Under the pieces are notes generated by a model. The model ran no database searches and was not told the origin of the DNA. It saw only the letters and a program-made list of their open reading frames with translations. Positions 1 through 7,734 of a stretch of 64,000 nt of DNA are shown piece after piece. Every line of letters starts with the position of its first letter. The first letter of the stretch is position 1. The stretch is from Phormidesmis priestleyi Ana (GTDB lineage Bacteria; Cyanobacteriota; Cyanobacteriia; Phormidesmidales; Phormidesmidaceae): NCBI GenBank assembly GCA_001314865.1, contig LJZR01000007.1, positions 124,001-188,000 on the forward strand, written 5' to 3'. Made by a program: the position numbers and the translations under genes.

Positions 1-486
1 GCGCCAGCTCTAGCTGGGCTTGACGATGACAACTACGACGGTAATATCTTTGCTTTGTATGCAGGCAACGGATCTATTGTGCCGCCTAAGTTTTCACTGG
101 CTCAGTCGCTCAAGCAGGACAAACCCACCCTTCTCGTTTTTTATGTCGATGACAGTCGCGACAGCAAGCGGTTTTCCTCTGTGATTTCTCAGCTGCAAGC
201 GCCCTATGGCCGAGTTGCTAATTTTGTTGCCGTTGCTGCCGACTCTTTCCCTGTTAAAGATCACTACGAACCCACAGAGCCCGGATATTACTTTAAAGGT
301 GCTGTTCCTCAAACGGTGCTGTTTGACCGTGAGCACAGCGTGATTCTAAATGAGGTCGGCCAGGTTCCTTACGAAAAGCTAGATGATAAAATGCGCGAAA
401 TTTTTGACCTGCTGCCTCGTACAGAGTCTGTAGAGCTGCGCCGTCGCCCTATTAACGAAGTCAGCGGTGAGCTTGTCGCTGAATAG
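1..486 (+). CDS. Thylakoid photosystem I accumulation factor-like thioredoxin-fold protein (5' partial)
   Basis: The frame is open from base 1, so the N-terminus lies outside the window; a TTG at 55 is only an internal codon. The first visible residues (APALAG then LDDDNYDGNIFALYAGNG) look like the end of a signal peptide followed by the mature start. The body reads as a thioredoxin fold (KPTLLVFYVDDSRDS, then VPQTVLFD) and ends LLPRTESVELRRR. From memory this matches the cyanobacterial family named thylakoid membrane photosystem I accumulation factor. The position where relatives often have a cysteine (DSKDCKQ) is serine here (DSRDSKR), so thiol chemistry is doubtful. Predicted location is thylakoid or lumenal. 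The name is family recognition, not proof of function. Confidence 0.65.
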   Translation, partial: APALAGLDDDNYDGNIFALYAGNGSIVPPKFSLAQSLKQDKPTLLVFYVDDSRDSKRFSSVISQLQAPYGRVANFVAVAADSFPVKDHYEPTEPGYYFKGAVPQTVLFDREHSVILNEVGQVPYEKLDDKMREIFDLLPRTESVELRRRPINEVSGELVAE

Positions 487-491
487 TGACG

Positions 492-519
492 CCTGGCCTT
501 AAAAACCTGGCCTTAAAAA
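492..519. repeat. 14-bp tandem duplication between convergent genes
   Basis: The unit cctggccttaaaaa occurs at 492-505 and 506-519. It starts just after the stop of the upstream plus-strand gene. The second copy supplies the TAA stop (513-515, read on the minus strand) of the DUF423 gene. Confidence 0.85.
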
Positions 520-893
520 ATAGAGCGGCTTGTCCAGGCCAGCAAACACCAGCCCATGATGAAGGCAACGCCGCCCAGCGGGGTAACAGGGCCGAGCGCT
601 TTGATATTGCCCAGGCTCAAACCATATAAGCTGCCCGAAAAAAGCACGACGCCTGCAACGAAGCTCCAGCCCACAGCGACTAGGTTTTTTGCGTTAGGAT
701 ACTGCGCAATTAGCGCTGCGACAACTAATAGTGCGATCGCATGATACATCTGGTAGCGAACCCCAGTTTCAAAGCTATTTAAGGCGGTTTCGGTGAGCCG
801 ACCTTTGAGCGCATGTGCGCCAAACGCGCCGCCCGCGACAGATAGTGCGCCCAATAGGGACGCGATCGCAAAAAATAACCGAGCCATCAGCAA
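513..893 (-). CDS. DUF423 family membrane protein
   Basis: A 126-residue protein with about four hydrophobic segments and the DUF423 (YgdD-like) signature: GALSVAGGAFGAHALK near the N-terminus, then FETGVRYQMYHAIALL and a C-terminal LGGVAFIMGWCLLA. This is the usual family length. It is an inner or thylakoid membrane protein whose biochemical role is unknown. The start at 893 lies two bases after the stop of the upstream minus-strand gene, so the two are probably cotranscribed and translationally coupled. A second methionine two codons in is an equally possible start. Confidence 0.9.
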   Translation of the reverse strand: MLMARLFFAIASLLGALSVAGGAFGAHALKGRLTETALNSFETGVRYQMYHAIALLVVAALIAQYPNAKNLVAVGWSFVAGVVLFSGSLYGLSLGNIKALGPVTPLGGVAFIMGWCLLAWTSRSIF

Positions 894-895
894 CG

Positions 896-1363
896 CTAAA
901 CCTCTTCAAATGGGTTAAACCTATCTAGCTGCGCCAGGTTAGCAGCTGACACATTAAAGCAGTACACCATCACACCCGTCTCATCAATTTGATAGTCAGC
1001 ATCGAGCGGGCCTGCCCAGCCATCTAAAAAGTCTTGAGCAGCCTCTACCGAAATTTCAGCTAGCATTGCAAGCTGAAGCGCATTTATCCTGCCGTGATTG
1101 GCTCGCACGGCCTTGTAAAAAAGCTGCTGTAGCCGTCTGGACTGAATGAGCTGGCGATCGCGTCGCATTGCCATGAGCATCCAAGCTGATCCGGCTGTAC
1201 TCGGAATGCCCAGCAGTAAGCCAGCTGTAATCGTCTCGCGCTTCCCCAGCCGGTTAGGGTTTTGATCAAGCGCGGTTTCTACCGCTCGACCCAGACATAA
1301 AAAGCCCAGCACTAAGCCCAGGCTAGGCAGGCCAATGCCAATAATGCGCTTAATAGAGTTCAT
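896..1363 (-). CDS. Conserved cyanobacterial two-TM protein with helical C-terminal domain
   Basis: 155 residues. Two hydrophobic segments (about residues 8-28 and 45-66) are followed by a basic stretch (MRRDRQLIQSRRLQQLFYKAV). The soluble C-terminal half (NHGRINALQLAMLAEISVEAAQDFLDGWA) resembles a winged-helix or helix-turn-helix domain. I do not recognise a named family. The C-terminal half resembles domains that often accompany membrane-anchored cyanobacterial proteins of unknown role. It sits immediately upstream of the DUF423 gene with a two-base gap, implying an operon. Confidence 0.7.
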   Translation of the reverse strand: MNSIKRIIGIGLPSLGLVLGFLCLGRAVETALDQNPNRLGKRETITAGLLLGIPSTAGSAWMLMAMRRDRQLIQSRRLQQLFYKAVRANHGRINALQLAMLAEISVEAAQDFLDGWAGPLDADYQIDETGVMVYCFNVSAANLAQLDRFNPFEEV

Positions 1364-1397
1364 GTAGATGCGTTGAGATGCGTTTTAGCGCTGTATC

Positions 1398-1456
1398 CGA
1401 CAGCCGAGTTCCGGCAGACGAGTTCCGACAGACGAGTGATGGCAGACGAGTTCCGA
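1398..1456. repeat. Degenerate 13-15 bp tandem repeats
   Basis: The phrase gcagacgagttccgac and variants (gccgagttccg, cagacgagtgatg) recur three to four times in the spacer between the divergent end of the two-TM gene and chlM. The copies are imperfect. No gene is seen in 1364-1496. Confidence 0.6.
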
Positions 1457-1496
1457 CGGATAGACAGCCTGAACCAAAGCAGTTGTTTAGCTCAGG

Positions 1497-2216
1497 CTAT
1501 TCAGCCTTCGCTCGGGTGGCTTCTAGCAAACGGGAGAAGTAAAAAGGGGCTTTGTTGAGCGATCGCCGCCCAATCTCCCAGCCATTAGCCTCCAGCGCCT
1601 TCACTACGTCCGACTCCCGGTGCAAGTAGGCCCGAGTGGCCTTGCTTGGCCCAGGAAAAAAGTCGCCCACCTTTTTAAGGGTGGCATAAACGCAGGTTTT
1701 GGGTGCAAAACTCAGCAGCACTCGGTCAGTCGCCAGCGAGCTTAAATGCTGAATCATGGCATCGGCTTTTTCCTGTGGATAGTGAATTAATACATCCAGG
1801 CACACAACCGTATGATAAGTCCCTTCAATTTTTTCTAAATCCAAGGCTTCAAACTGTGGCATTGGCTCGCCTTCGCTTAGCTCAGCAGCAGCCCGCTCCT
1901 TCGCCTCACCCACCATTTTTTCAGAAATGTCACTGGCAAACACCTGAGCGCCCAGCTTAGCTAACGGAATGGCCAAGCTGCCAACACCGCAGCCCGCATC
2001 GCACACTGTCACCGCTGAAAGATCGTCATCTTCGGCCAGCCATTCGAGTACGTTATCAATTGTCTTTTGGTGGCCTGCGCGGATATTAATCTGTACCTTA
2101 TTAACTTCGCCATCGCCATAGATGCGCTTCCATCGGTCAAAGCCCGTGGCATTAAAGTACTCACGCACGACTGTTTTATCGTCGAGGGTTTTATCGTCGA
2201 GGGTGGAATGGGTCAT
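1497..2216 (-). CDS. chlM: Magnesium protoporphyrin IX methyltransferase
   Basis: ChlM transfers a methyl group from S-adenosylmethionine to the 13-propionate of Mg-protoporphyrin IX, the step after Mg-chelatase in chlorophyll synthesis. The 239-residue protein has the family opening (VREYFNATGFDRWKRIYGDG), the SAM-binding glycine loop VCDAGCGVGSLA at about residues 71-82, and a C-terminal YFSRLLEA typical of ChlM/BchM. Length matches the family. The N-terminus contains an in-frame duplication (LDDKT twice) from a perfect 15-bp tandem repeat at 2174-2203. That repeat lies before the conserved core, so function should be unaffected. It is monocistronic as far as can be seen. Confidence 0.96.
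   Translation of the reverse strand: MTHSTLDDKTLDDKTVVREYFNATGFDRWKRIYGDGEVNKVQINIRAGHQKTIDNVLEWLAEDDDLSAVTVCDAGCGVGSLAIPLAKLGAQVFASDISEKMVGEAKERAAAELSEGEPMPQFEALDLEKIEGTYHTVVCLDVLIHYPQEKADAMIQHLSSLATDRVLLSFAPKTCVYATLKKVGDFFPGPSKATRAYLHRESDVVKALEANGWEIGRRSLNKAPFYFSRLLEATRAKAE
2174..2203. repeat. In-frame 15-bp duplication in chlM N-terminus
   Basis: The unit ttttatcgtcgaggg occurs twice without mismatch and encodes a repeated LDDKT near the start of ChlM. Confidence 0.9.
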
Positions 2217-2379
2217 AGCCGGTAGGGATGAATACTTACTGTAAAAGCCTGCGCGTTACGATTCTATTATGTTTTGGAGTTTGCTCAACCGCAGCGATAG
2301 ACCCAATCCAAACGCCAGTTAAGGACTTTTGAGCACTGCGTTAAAGCCCTTAGATCAGTCCTTAAAGCCGCGATCGCTC

Positions 2380-3849
2380 TCAATGATCGGGTTTAAGGTA
2401 GTAGCCGACGGTGCCGTCTGCATGGGTGCGCCGATTGATCAGCTTGCCTTGGAAGTATAGATCTTCCAAAACTTGAGCCATTTTAGCGTTGTTGACCATT
2501 GGCTGATATTTCGCGTTGTGATGGGCTCGCAGTTCAACAATAGAAAAGTCCTGCGCGGGTGAGGCAATCGGTTGTGCTGCCAGTTCAGTAACGGTATGGA
2601 TGGTTTGCTCAACGAGCTGTCTGTATTCTTTTCGCTCTTGCCATTCGCTGAGGCAGCAGTCAATGTACTGACTAATTTTGGGGTTGGCGGCTTCGCCAAA
2701 GGGCTCGGCTGCTAAAGCGCTTTTGAGCTGTAGTAAGTCAAAGTCATCTTCGAGGGTTAGCTTGCTGGTGACTAGCCGCTGCATCACTTCGGGGCGAATA
2801 ATATTTATCCGATGACCCTGAGCAATTTGGTCAGCTGCGGCGGTGAGTTGGCCAGCGGCAACTACCACTTTAATGCAGTTGGCATATTCGTCATGCTGAA
2901 GATTTTGTAGCCCTAGCCGAACTAGCTGAGTGGCGGCATCACTGTTGATCTTTTGAGTTTTGCTGGCTTTGCATTCACCGACAATTTTGTAGGGCTGGTC
3001 GGCATAAAAATCTAGGCCGCCTGCGCCGCCTGTTGCTGTTGGATTTAGGCTGGCAGCAAGCTGTTCGGACGAATTGCGAAAGCCCAGTTCTATCAGCCCT
3101 TTTCTAACCAATTTTTCAAAGGTGTGGCCATCGCTGGAGTTGCCATACTCAGCGATTTTATAGGCCCAGTCGGCAGCGTCTAAAATCTCTTCTGTGGTCA
3201 AAGATGCCGATGCAATCGGTAATTGTTTCTTAATTGTTGTTGTCTCTTCTTCTTCTCTCTTTTCTGCCAGTGGCGAATCTGTCGTGGCGGATAAAAAACG
3301 TTCTTTCGCTTGGGTGAAGTCTTCTGGGCTAAGCACTAAATTTTGGCCCATGACCTCTATGTAGTGAGGCAGGGGGAGAAATTTGTAAAGCTGTTCGCGA
3401 GTAGGGGCAGTCTCTATTTTTATCGGTTCTGGTAAGGTGCAGACCTGTAAAAAGGCAAGAAAAATACTGTTGCTTTGTGTGTTATGTTGCAGCGTTGCTG
3501 AACGCTTCTGTTTCTGTTGTGAAAGAGGTTGTAAAAGGGCCTGTTGTGTCCAAATGGTGCGAGGGGCGATCGCGCTAATTGCCTCCGATTCTGTCAACTG
3601 CTGACACAGCACACAGCTCGCCCAATGCGTCACCAATCGCGAATCAGTATCGGTTGGCACCTGAGCCAAAAAATCAGCCTGATACTGCTGATTTTGCTGA
3701 GCAGCGTCAGGAAAATCTGGGCAGGGCAACAGAGCAAATGATTTTCCCGGTACGATGAACCGTTGGGTCACGGCTACGATAGAGTGCTTTTGCCGCAGGG
3801 CAAAAACATCGAGCGCTGGCAGGCATAGTGAAACATTGAGTAAGGTCAT
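2380..3849 (-). CDS. PD-(D/E)XK nuclease, third gene of a putative defence operon
   Basis: 489 residues. The central part has the restriction-endonuclease fold signature: E245 in GHTFEKLVRKGLIELGF, D280 in GGAGGLDFYAD, and E292-C-K294 in KIVGECKA. This matches the D-X(n)-E-X-K layout of PD-(D/E)XK (Mrr-like) nucleases, so it should cut DNA in a metal-dependent way. The N-terminal ~190 residues include WASCVLCQQ; I cannot name this domain. The C-terminus (VELRAHHNAKYQPMVNN through GKLINRRTHADGTVGYYL) looks like a small winged helix. The start codon overlaps the stop of the ATPase gene by four bases (ATGA), so the two are translationally coupled. No methyltransferase lies nearby, which argues against a classical restriction-modification pair. 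Confidence 0.75.
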   Translation of the reverse strand: MTLLNVSLCLPALDVFALRQKHSIVAVTQRFIVPGKSFALLPCPDFPDAAQQNQQYQADFLAQVPTDTDSRLVTHWASCVLCQQLTESEAISAIAPRTIWTQQALLQPLSQQKQKRSATLQHNTQSNSIFLAFLQVCTLPEPIKIETAPTREQLYKFLPLPHYIEVMGQNLVLSPEDFTQAKERFLSATTDSPLAEKREEEETTTIKKQLPIASASLTTEEILDAADWAYKIAEYGNSSDGHTFEKLVRKGLIELGFRNSSEQLAASLNPTATGGAGGLDFYADQPYKIVGECKASKTQKINSDAATQLVRLGLQNLQHDEYANCIKVVVAAGQLTAAADQIAQGHRINIIRPEVMQRLVTSKLTLEDDFDLLQLKSALAAEPFGEAANPKISQYIDCCLSEWQERKEYRQLVEQTIHTVTELAAQPIASPAQDFSIVELRAHHNAKYQPMVNNAKMAQVLEDLYFQGKLINRRTHADGTVGYYLKPDH

Positions 3850-5900
3850 ACCGCGATCGCCAACGCCTGAAAGTCCGCGTTCATTTCGATATCGTCTAGG
3901 CTCTCGGCATCTAGGCTCTCGGCATCTTGGCTATCGTCAACCTCAAAGGCTCGCGATAAGTCGGTATCGGTATCGTTGGGATCAATATCAGTGTTCAAGA
4001 TTTGGCGCTCGGTGCCTTCTAGCGCATCTTCTACCACGGCGCCTTCAGGGCGGCTCAAAATCTCTTTGAGGATGGGGCTGCGCTGTAGCAAGTTGCGGGT
4101 AAAGGCAAAGGAGTCTAAGCGCTTAACCGTCAGGTCAAACTTATCGTGATGATCGTACACATACTGCAATGCCAGCAGCGGTTTAATTTCCTCGGCTTGT
4201 AAGTCAACCCATTCTCCGCCAGCGGCAACCAGCTGCTGATAGTACTCAAAAGAGTCCCAGTTGCGTTTTATTTTGCGATCGCGCGATCGCACCAAGCACC
4301 CTCTCGAAAGCCCAAAAGTCTCGGTATCGAGCAACCGTCTAAACCCCGCACCGACCGAGAGCCCATGTTCATCTTGTAAAACCCCTAGCCCAATGACAAC
4401 GGGTTCTCCCTGCTCTTCGCCCACAATCTTAAAATGAAGCCGTCCGTTGTTTTTTGACCTGGGTGTAATCTCCTCTACACTCTTAATCACAACGCCTTCA
4501 ATCGGCTGATCCTTGATTCTCTCAATGTCTAGTATTTTACTAAATCCAAACCGCAGAGCCGAAGCAATATATTCATTGTTGTTCAGATCATCAAGGTCAA
4601 ACTGCGCCAAGGCATTTTCATAAGCGCTTTCAAATCTTTCGGTAGGCGGCACCACCGGATTAACCGCCTTGAGCTTGTCATTAAGCTGCTTTGCAAACCA
4701 TCGCAGGGCCTCACGCGCAGAGGGACGACCCTTGCCAAAGTCTTCAATTTCAGCCGCTGCAAACGGATAAATCGGCGTTGGCGGTATCAAGCCTTTTTTA
4801 CCGTAAAACTTTTTGAGGGTAACGGCGCATAGTTCCTTTGCCGTGTCGGGTTTTAGGTATTCCAGGCTGATAGGCTCGCCGTAAGCAGATATTTTTTCTG
4901 AAGAAGCATCCCGAGTGAGCGCGACATGTTGCCACAAATTAGGCAGTAAAACCGTGAGCGTCAGAATGCCTTTTGCCTTTTCTGACTGACTCACCGAATC
5001 AAAGAGTCTTTTAACCAAGTCTAAAACGACAAAGACGGCTGGAAATCCTTCGGCATTCGCAGCAATGGTATCTAGCTCATCAAAGCAAACCACCACAGAC
5101 TTATACTCGCCCACCAAAGACAACAGCTTGGCGATAGTAGAAGGCGCAGATCCATTGGCTTCTATGTCTGATAAGTGGTTGGGTGGCAGCCGCAGATCAA
5201 TCGCATCTTGGGTTTCTATCTGTTCGCCCGCTAACCACTTAACCGCCAGTGAGCCTCGCTCTTCTGAGAGAGTCCACACCACTGCCCGCAAAATGTAGGG
5301 ATCAACTCCTGGCTTGAGCTTGCGAATCACCTTAGTAAGGTCAGTGACGAGGTCTTTGCCCTTGGCATGGTTGCTTTGATAAGCCTGGTCAAACTTTTTA
5401 ACCAATCCCTGTGCTCCAGGCACTTTGGCATTTGCTTTATTGGCCTTAAGCGCTTCAGCCACCATCAATGTTGCAATTTCCTGCCATTGGGTAACGCCCG
5501 CGCTTCCCGGCTGCTCCAAGCTTTCGGCGATAGACTGTTGAAACAGTGCATTAATCAAGTTGAGATCGCCATACCTATCGGCGCTCGCATAGATAAAAAC
5601 GCCTTCTTCACTCGCCTGTAACCGCTGCCGAATGCGCCTAATAACATGGCTTTTACCAATTCCCCGCTCAGCGGTAAACACCACAGAAGTGACTTTTTCT
5701 AAGCTGGAGTCGGCAGTGCGAACTTTTTTGAGCGCGTTAAAAACAGTGTCTGAGGCTGCGGCATTCAGCGAAGGAATATCGGGGAAAGATTCGCCCCAAA
5801 TATTCTGCTCTTTAACAATGGGCGGTCTTTCAAAGGGGTTGTTGGCGCTGAGCGCAGCGAGAATAGCAGGTTCGGCAGAGGCGTTGGAATGGGCTGGCAT
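3846..5900 (-). CDS. AAA+/STAND-like P-loop ATPase, second gene of a putative defence operon
   Basis: 684 residues. A P-loop is visible at residues 77-85 (AERGIGKSH, catalytic Lys83); the first glycine of the GxxxxGK[ST] consensus is alanine. A strong Walker B motif, VVVCFDELD, lies at 269-277. GKGRPSAREALRWF around residue 390 resembles a sensor-2 or lid region. This resembles ORC/Cdc6-like or STAND ATPases that load or activate effectors on DNA. The C-terminal ~200 residues are of unknown fold and end in an acidic tail. A duplicated LDAES comes from a 15-bp repeat at 3896-3925. The gene lies 90 bases after the winged-helix gene and overlaps the nuclease start. The likely role is an NTP-driven sensor or motor partner of the nuclease; that is inference. 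Confidence 0.75.
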   Translation of the reverse strand: MPAHSNASAEPAILAALSANNPFERPPIVKEQNIWGESFPDIPSLNAAASDTVFNALKKVRTADSSLEKVTSVVFTAERGIGKSHVIRRIRQRLQASEEGVFIYASADRYGDLNLINALFQQSIAESLEQPGSAGVTQWQEIATLMVAEALKANKANAKVPGAQGLVKKFDQAYQSNHAKGKDLVTDLTKVIRKLKPGVDPYILRAVVWTLSEERGSLAVKWLAGEQIETQDAIDLRLPPNHLSDIEANGSAPSTIAKLLSLVGEYKSVVVCFDELDTIAANAEGFPAVFVVLDLVKRLFDSVSQSEKAKGILTLTVLLPNLWQHVALTRDASSEKISAYGEPISLEYLKPDTAKELCAVTLKKFYGKKGLIPPTPIYPFAAAEIEDFGKGRPSAREALRWFAKQLNDKLKAVNPVVPPTERFESAYENALAQFDLDDLNNNEYIASALRFGFSKILDIERIKDQPIEGVVIKSVEEITPRSKNNGRLHFKIVGEEQGEPVVIGLGVLQDEHGLSVGAGFRRLLDTETFGLSRGCLVRSRDRKIKRNWDSFEYYQQLVAAGGEWVDLQAEEIKPLLALQYVYDHHDKFDLTVKRLDSFAFTRNLLQRSPILKEILSRPEGAVVEDALEGTERQILNTDIDPNDTDTDLSRAFEVDDSQDAESLDAESLDDIEMNADFQALAIAV
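3896..3925. repeat. In-frame 15-bp duplication at the ATPase C-terminus
   Basis: The unit ctaggctctcggcat occurs twice exactly and encodes a repeated acidic pentapeptide near the C-terminus of the ATPase. Confidence 0.85.
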
Positions 5901-5990
5901 AGCTTCAGAAGAGGGCTAACTAATGGATATTGCAAATAGGTTGGAAGCGCAGGCGTTTTAGAAACAAGTGTTTTAAAAGAAATGGAGCCA

Positions 5991-6695
5991 TCACAGCCGC
6001 TTGACATAAAAGCGAGTGCCACCACCCGGAATCGCAACGGAGTCCTCTAGCTGATCGGGCGTGGCGTTGGGTAGGTCGCCGCCCATCAGCTGTACATAAT
6101 CGTCAGATTGAATGTCTAGTAGCCATTGATTGAACTGTTGACGCGGTAGGCGATCGCCCAGCTCACGACGAATTCGATAAATCGGCACCAAATTACCCAA
6201 GTTGTAATCCCGATTGAGTTGTTCATACAGATCCAAAGCAGTTTGGGTAAATTCTTGGTAAGAGCTAATTTTGGCGCTGTGGCCGTTTTGGCTGCTGTGG
6301 CCGTTTTGGAGACTAGGACTGTCACTGGCTGTCGCTGAGCCGCTTGAGCTGCCAGCGCTTGTACTGCTGGGTGTAGCGACATTGTTTTCACGCAGCCATT
6401 TGAGCAATGCGTTTGTTGTTTTGGGCCCTGCCACTGAGCTGAACGCAAAGTTTGGATTTGCCAGTCCTTGTGCCAGCCTAGCTTTACCGGCTTCTGCCAG
6501 CGCGTATACATTCGTGCGCTTGTTTTTAGGTGTTTCAACTAGCGCATGTTCTGCGACGAGTTGATGCAGGGCCGTGGTGTACGCTTTTGTGCTGGATGTA
6601 ATGAACTTTGACTTAGCAGCAGGCGTTTCATCTAGCGCCCATAGCTTTAAAAGCGTGAGGGTTTCAGCGTACAGAGGGGTGACTTTGGCAGCCAT
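5991..6695 (-). CDS. Two-part winged-helix protein, first gene of a putative defence operon
   Basis: 234 residues. The N-terminal ~100 residues (LYAETLTLLKLWALDETPAA through RTNVYALAEAGKARL) read as a winged helix-turn-helix with a beta-wing. A Ser/Gly/Asn-rich linker (about 110-145) contains an 18-bp in-frame duplication (NGHSSQNGHSA, 6276-6308). The C-terminal domain (YEQLNRDYNLGNLVPIYRIR through GGGTRFYVKRL) is a second winged-helix-like unit. A ribosome-binding site AAGGAT lies six bases before the ATG. The gene leads the operon with the ATPase and nuclease. It could be a DNA-binding subunit of the complex or an autoregulator; palindromes just upstream fit the latter. I do not recognise a named family. 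Confidence 0.7.
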   Translation of the reverse strand: MAAKVTPLYAETLTLLKLWALDETPAAKSKFITSSTKAYTTALHQLVAEHALVETPKNKRTNVYALAEAGKARLAQGLANPNFAFSSVAGPKTTNALLKWLRENNVATPSSTSAGSSSGSATASDSPSLQNGHSSQNGHSAKISSYQEFTQTALDLYEQLNRDYNLGNLVPIYRIRRELGDRLPRQQFNQWLLDIQSDDYVQLMGGDLPNATPDQLEDSVAIPGGGTRFYVKRL

Positions 6696-7020
6696 GGCAG
6701 ATCCTTATTCAAAACGTGACGAGTGGTCAAGCAAGCGGCTCAGCTGAGCATGCTCAGCAGCTCATATATATTTCTTACGGCCCTTTTACAGAAAATCCGT
6801 AAGTTACGACAGCCGCATCAAAAAAAATTGCTTCGAGTATAGCGACTGTAATCCCCACATAGGGTTGGGTTTTTGTTGGTTGTTTTTGTTACTTTGATCG
6901 TCTTTCATTTGTAAGCCTTTAGCCAAGAAGATTCTCCTTCTTTTGGTTGTGGGCAATCATTGGTTGCGATGACTACTCTGAAAAAGTATCAAAAATCACT
7001 TTTATTTAGGAGAAAAGCTC
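6696..7020. other. Divergent intergenic region between the operon and the small secreted protein gene
   Basis: 325 bases without a credible gene. It holds the leader of the minus-strand operon (RBS AAGGAT on the minus strand at 6701-6706), the palindromes listed separately, a T-rich plus-strand stretch at about 6860-6910, and a good RBS (aggaga, 7008-7013) for the gene starting at 7021. Confidence 0.6.
6738..6803. promoter_or_regulatory. Palindrome cluster upstream of the winged-helix/ATPase/nuclease operon
   Basis: Two overlapping perfect 12-bp palindromes occur, gctcagctgagc (6738-6749) and tgagcatgctca (6745-6756), followed by an A/T step (atatatat). A separate inverted repeat cttacgg/ccgtaag spans 6774-6803 with a 16-nt spacer. 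All lie 43-110 bases upstream of the operon start, where an operator for its winged-helix protein would sit. The operator role is inferred. Confidence 0.4.
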
Positions 7021-7368
7021 ATGAATGGTTTTGTTTCTGTGCTTGCTAGTACGCTCGCTATTGTTGGCTCAGGGGTTGTGTTGCTGTTGCCAAATACTGC
7101 ACTCGCTCAGTATCCCAATACAAGGCAGCTATCTACGCCAAACGAGCTTGCCACTGAGGCCGATAACTACAACCTAGGAAGGTTGGAGAATAATCAAGAG
7201 ATCTCTTCTGATCCTTCGTTGGGACGGGGCGGGCCTTTCTCTGATGAGAACATAGCCGGATATGGCGTATCTAACGACAATCTCTACAACAATGAAGAGA
7301 GTCGGGTTGACTATGAAGCCAATCAGCATGGCTTGTACTTGCATAATCTTGATGTTCGCCAGAAGTAA
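7021..7368 (+). CDS. Small secreted protein of unknown function
   Basis: 115 residues. A clear signal peptide (hydrophobic about residues 4-24) has a probable cleavage after ALA at residue 29, leaving about 86 residues that are polar and rich in Asn, Glu, Asp and Tyr (YPNTRQLSTPNELATEADNY and later NNEESRVDYEANQHGLYL). No cysteines are present in the mature part. A good ribosome-binding site (aggaga) lies eight bases before the ATG, which supports translation. I do not recognise the family. It is transcribed away from the putative defence operon, and its stop codon lies inside a 13-bp tandem array. It is probably periplasmic or exported. Confidence 0.65.
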   Translation: MNGFVSVLASTLAIVGSGVVLLLPNTALAQYPNTRQLSTPNELATEADNYNLGRLENNQEISSDPSLGRGGPFSDENIAGYGVSNDNLYNNEESRVDYEANQHGLYLHNLDVRQK

Positions 7369-7402
7369 TAGCGAACAGTAATAGCAAGCAGTAATAGCAA
7401 GC
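7364..7402. repeat. 13-bp x3 tandem array spanning a stop codon
   Basis: Units agtaatagcgaac, agtaatagcaagc and agtaatagcaagc run head to tail. The first contains the TAA stop (7366-7368) of the small secreted protein. Because 13 is not a multiple of 3, each copy places TAA/TAG in another frame. Confidence 0.9.
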
Positions 7403-7734
7403 AGCAAAGACAAACGGCGAACAGTCAGGAATGACAGTCAGGAATGATAGCCGGGAATGACAGTTAGGAGCGACAGTCAGGAGCGAAAAGTAAGCCCTGC
7501 TGACTTGCCACCGACTTACCACTGACTTGCTGTTGAAGCGCTGCTAAATAAATGTCGGGGTTTTATCAGTCCCGGCATTCTAATCATTGGGCATTCATTA
7601 TTTATTTGACATTATTTGACCAGATAGTATTTGACTGGATATATTTCGACTAAATAATTTAAGCGAGTAAGGGCAATTTTGATGAGACGATATAAGCTGA
7701 CGGGCGCTATTTTTGGATAAGGATTTGCCAGCTT
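7369..7734. other. Repeat-filled intergenic region before purD
   Basis: 366 bases with no gene. After the two 13-bp arrays comes an 11-bp motif (gctgacttgcc and variants, about 7499-7531). A hairpin atgtcggg/cccggcat (7552-7578) follows without a strong T-run. A/T-rich DNA then repeats atttgac several times (7597-7650). The purD promoter must lie here, but I cannot place it confidently. Confidence 0.55.
7421..7485. repeat. 13-bp x5 tandem array
   Basis: Five contiguous units (acagtcaggaatg twice, atagccgggaatg, acagttaggagcg, acagtcaggagcg) fill 7421-7485. The sequence differs from the neighbouring array, but the period is the same, 13 bp. Confidence 0.9.

Noticed and set aside
4270-4292. 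Clustered GCGATCGC octamers as a regulatory site
   Set aside because: HIP1 octamers are spread across the whole window, including coding regions, as usual in cyanobacteria.
2380-6695. Classical restriction-modification, BREX or DISARM locus
   Set aside because: No methyltransferase, PglZ phosphatase, SNF2 helicase or Lon-like protein accompanies the three genes.
7364-7485. CRISPR array
   Set aside because: The units are contiguous 13-mers without spacers, and no cas genes are present.
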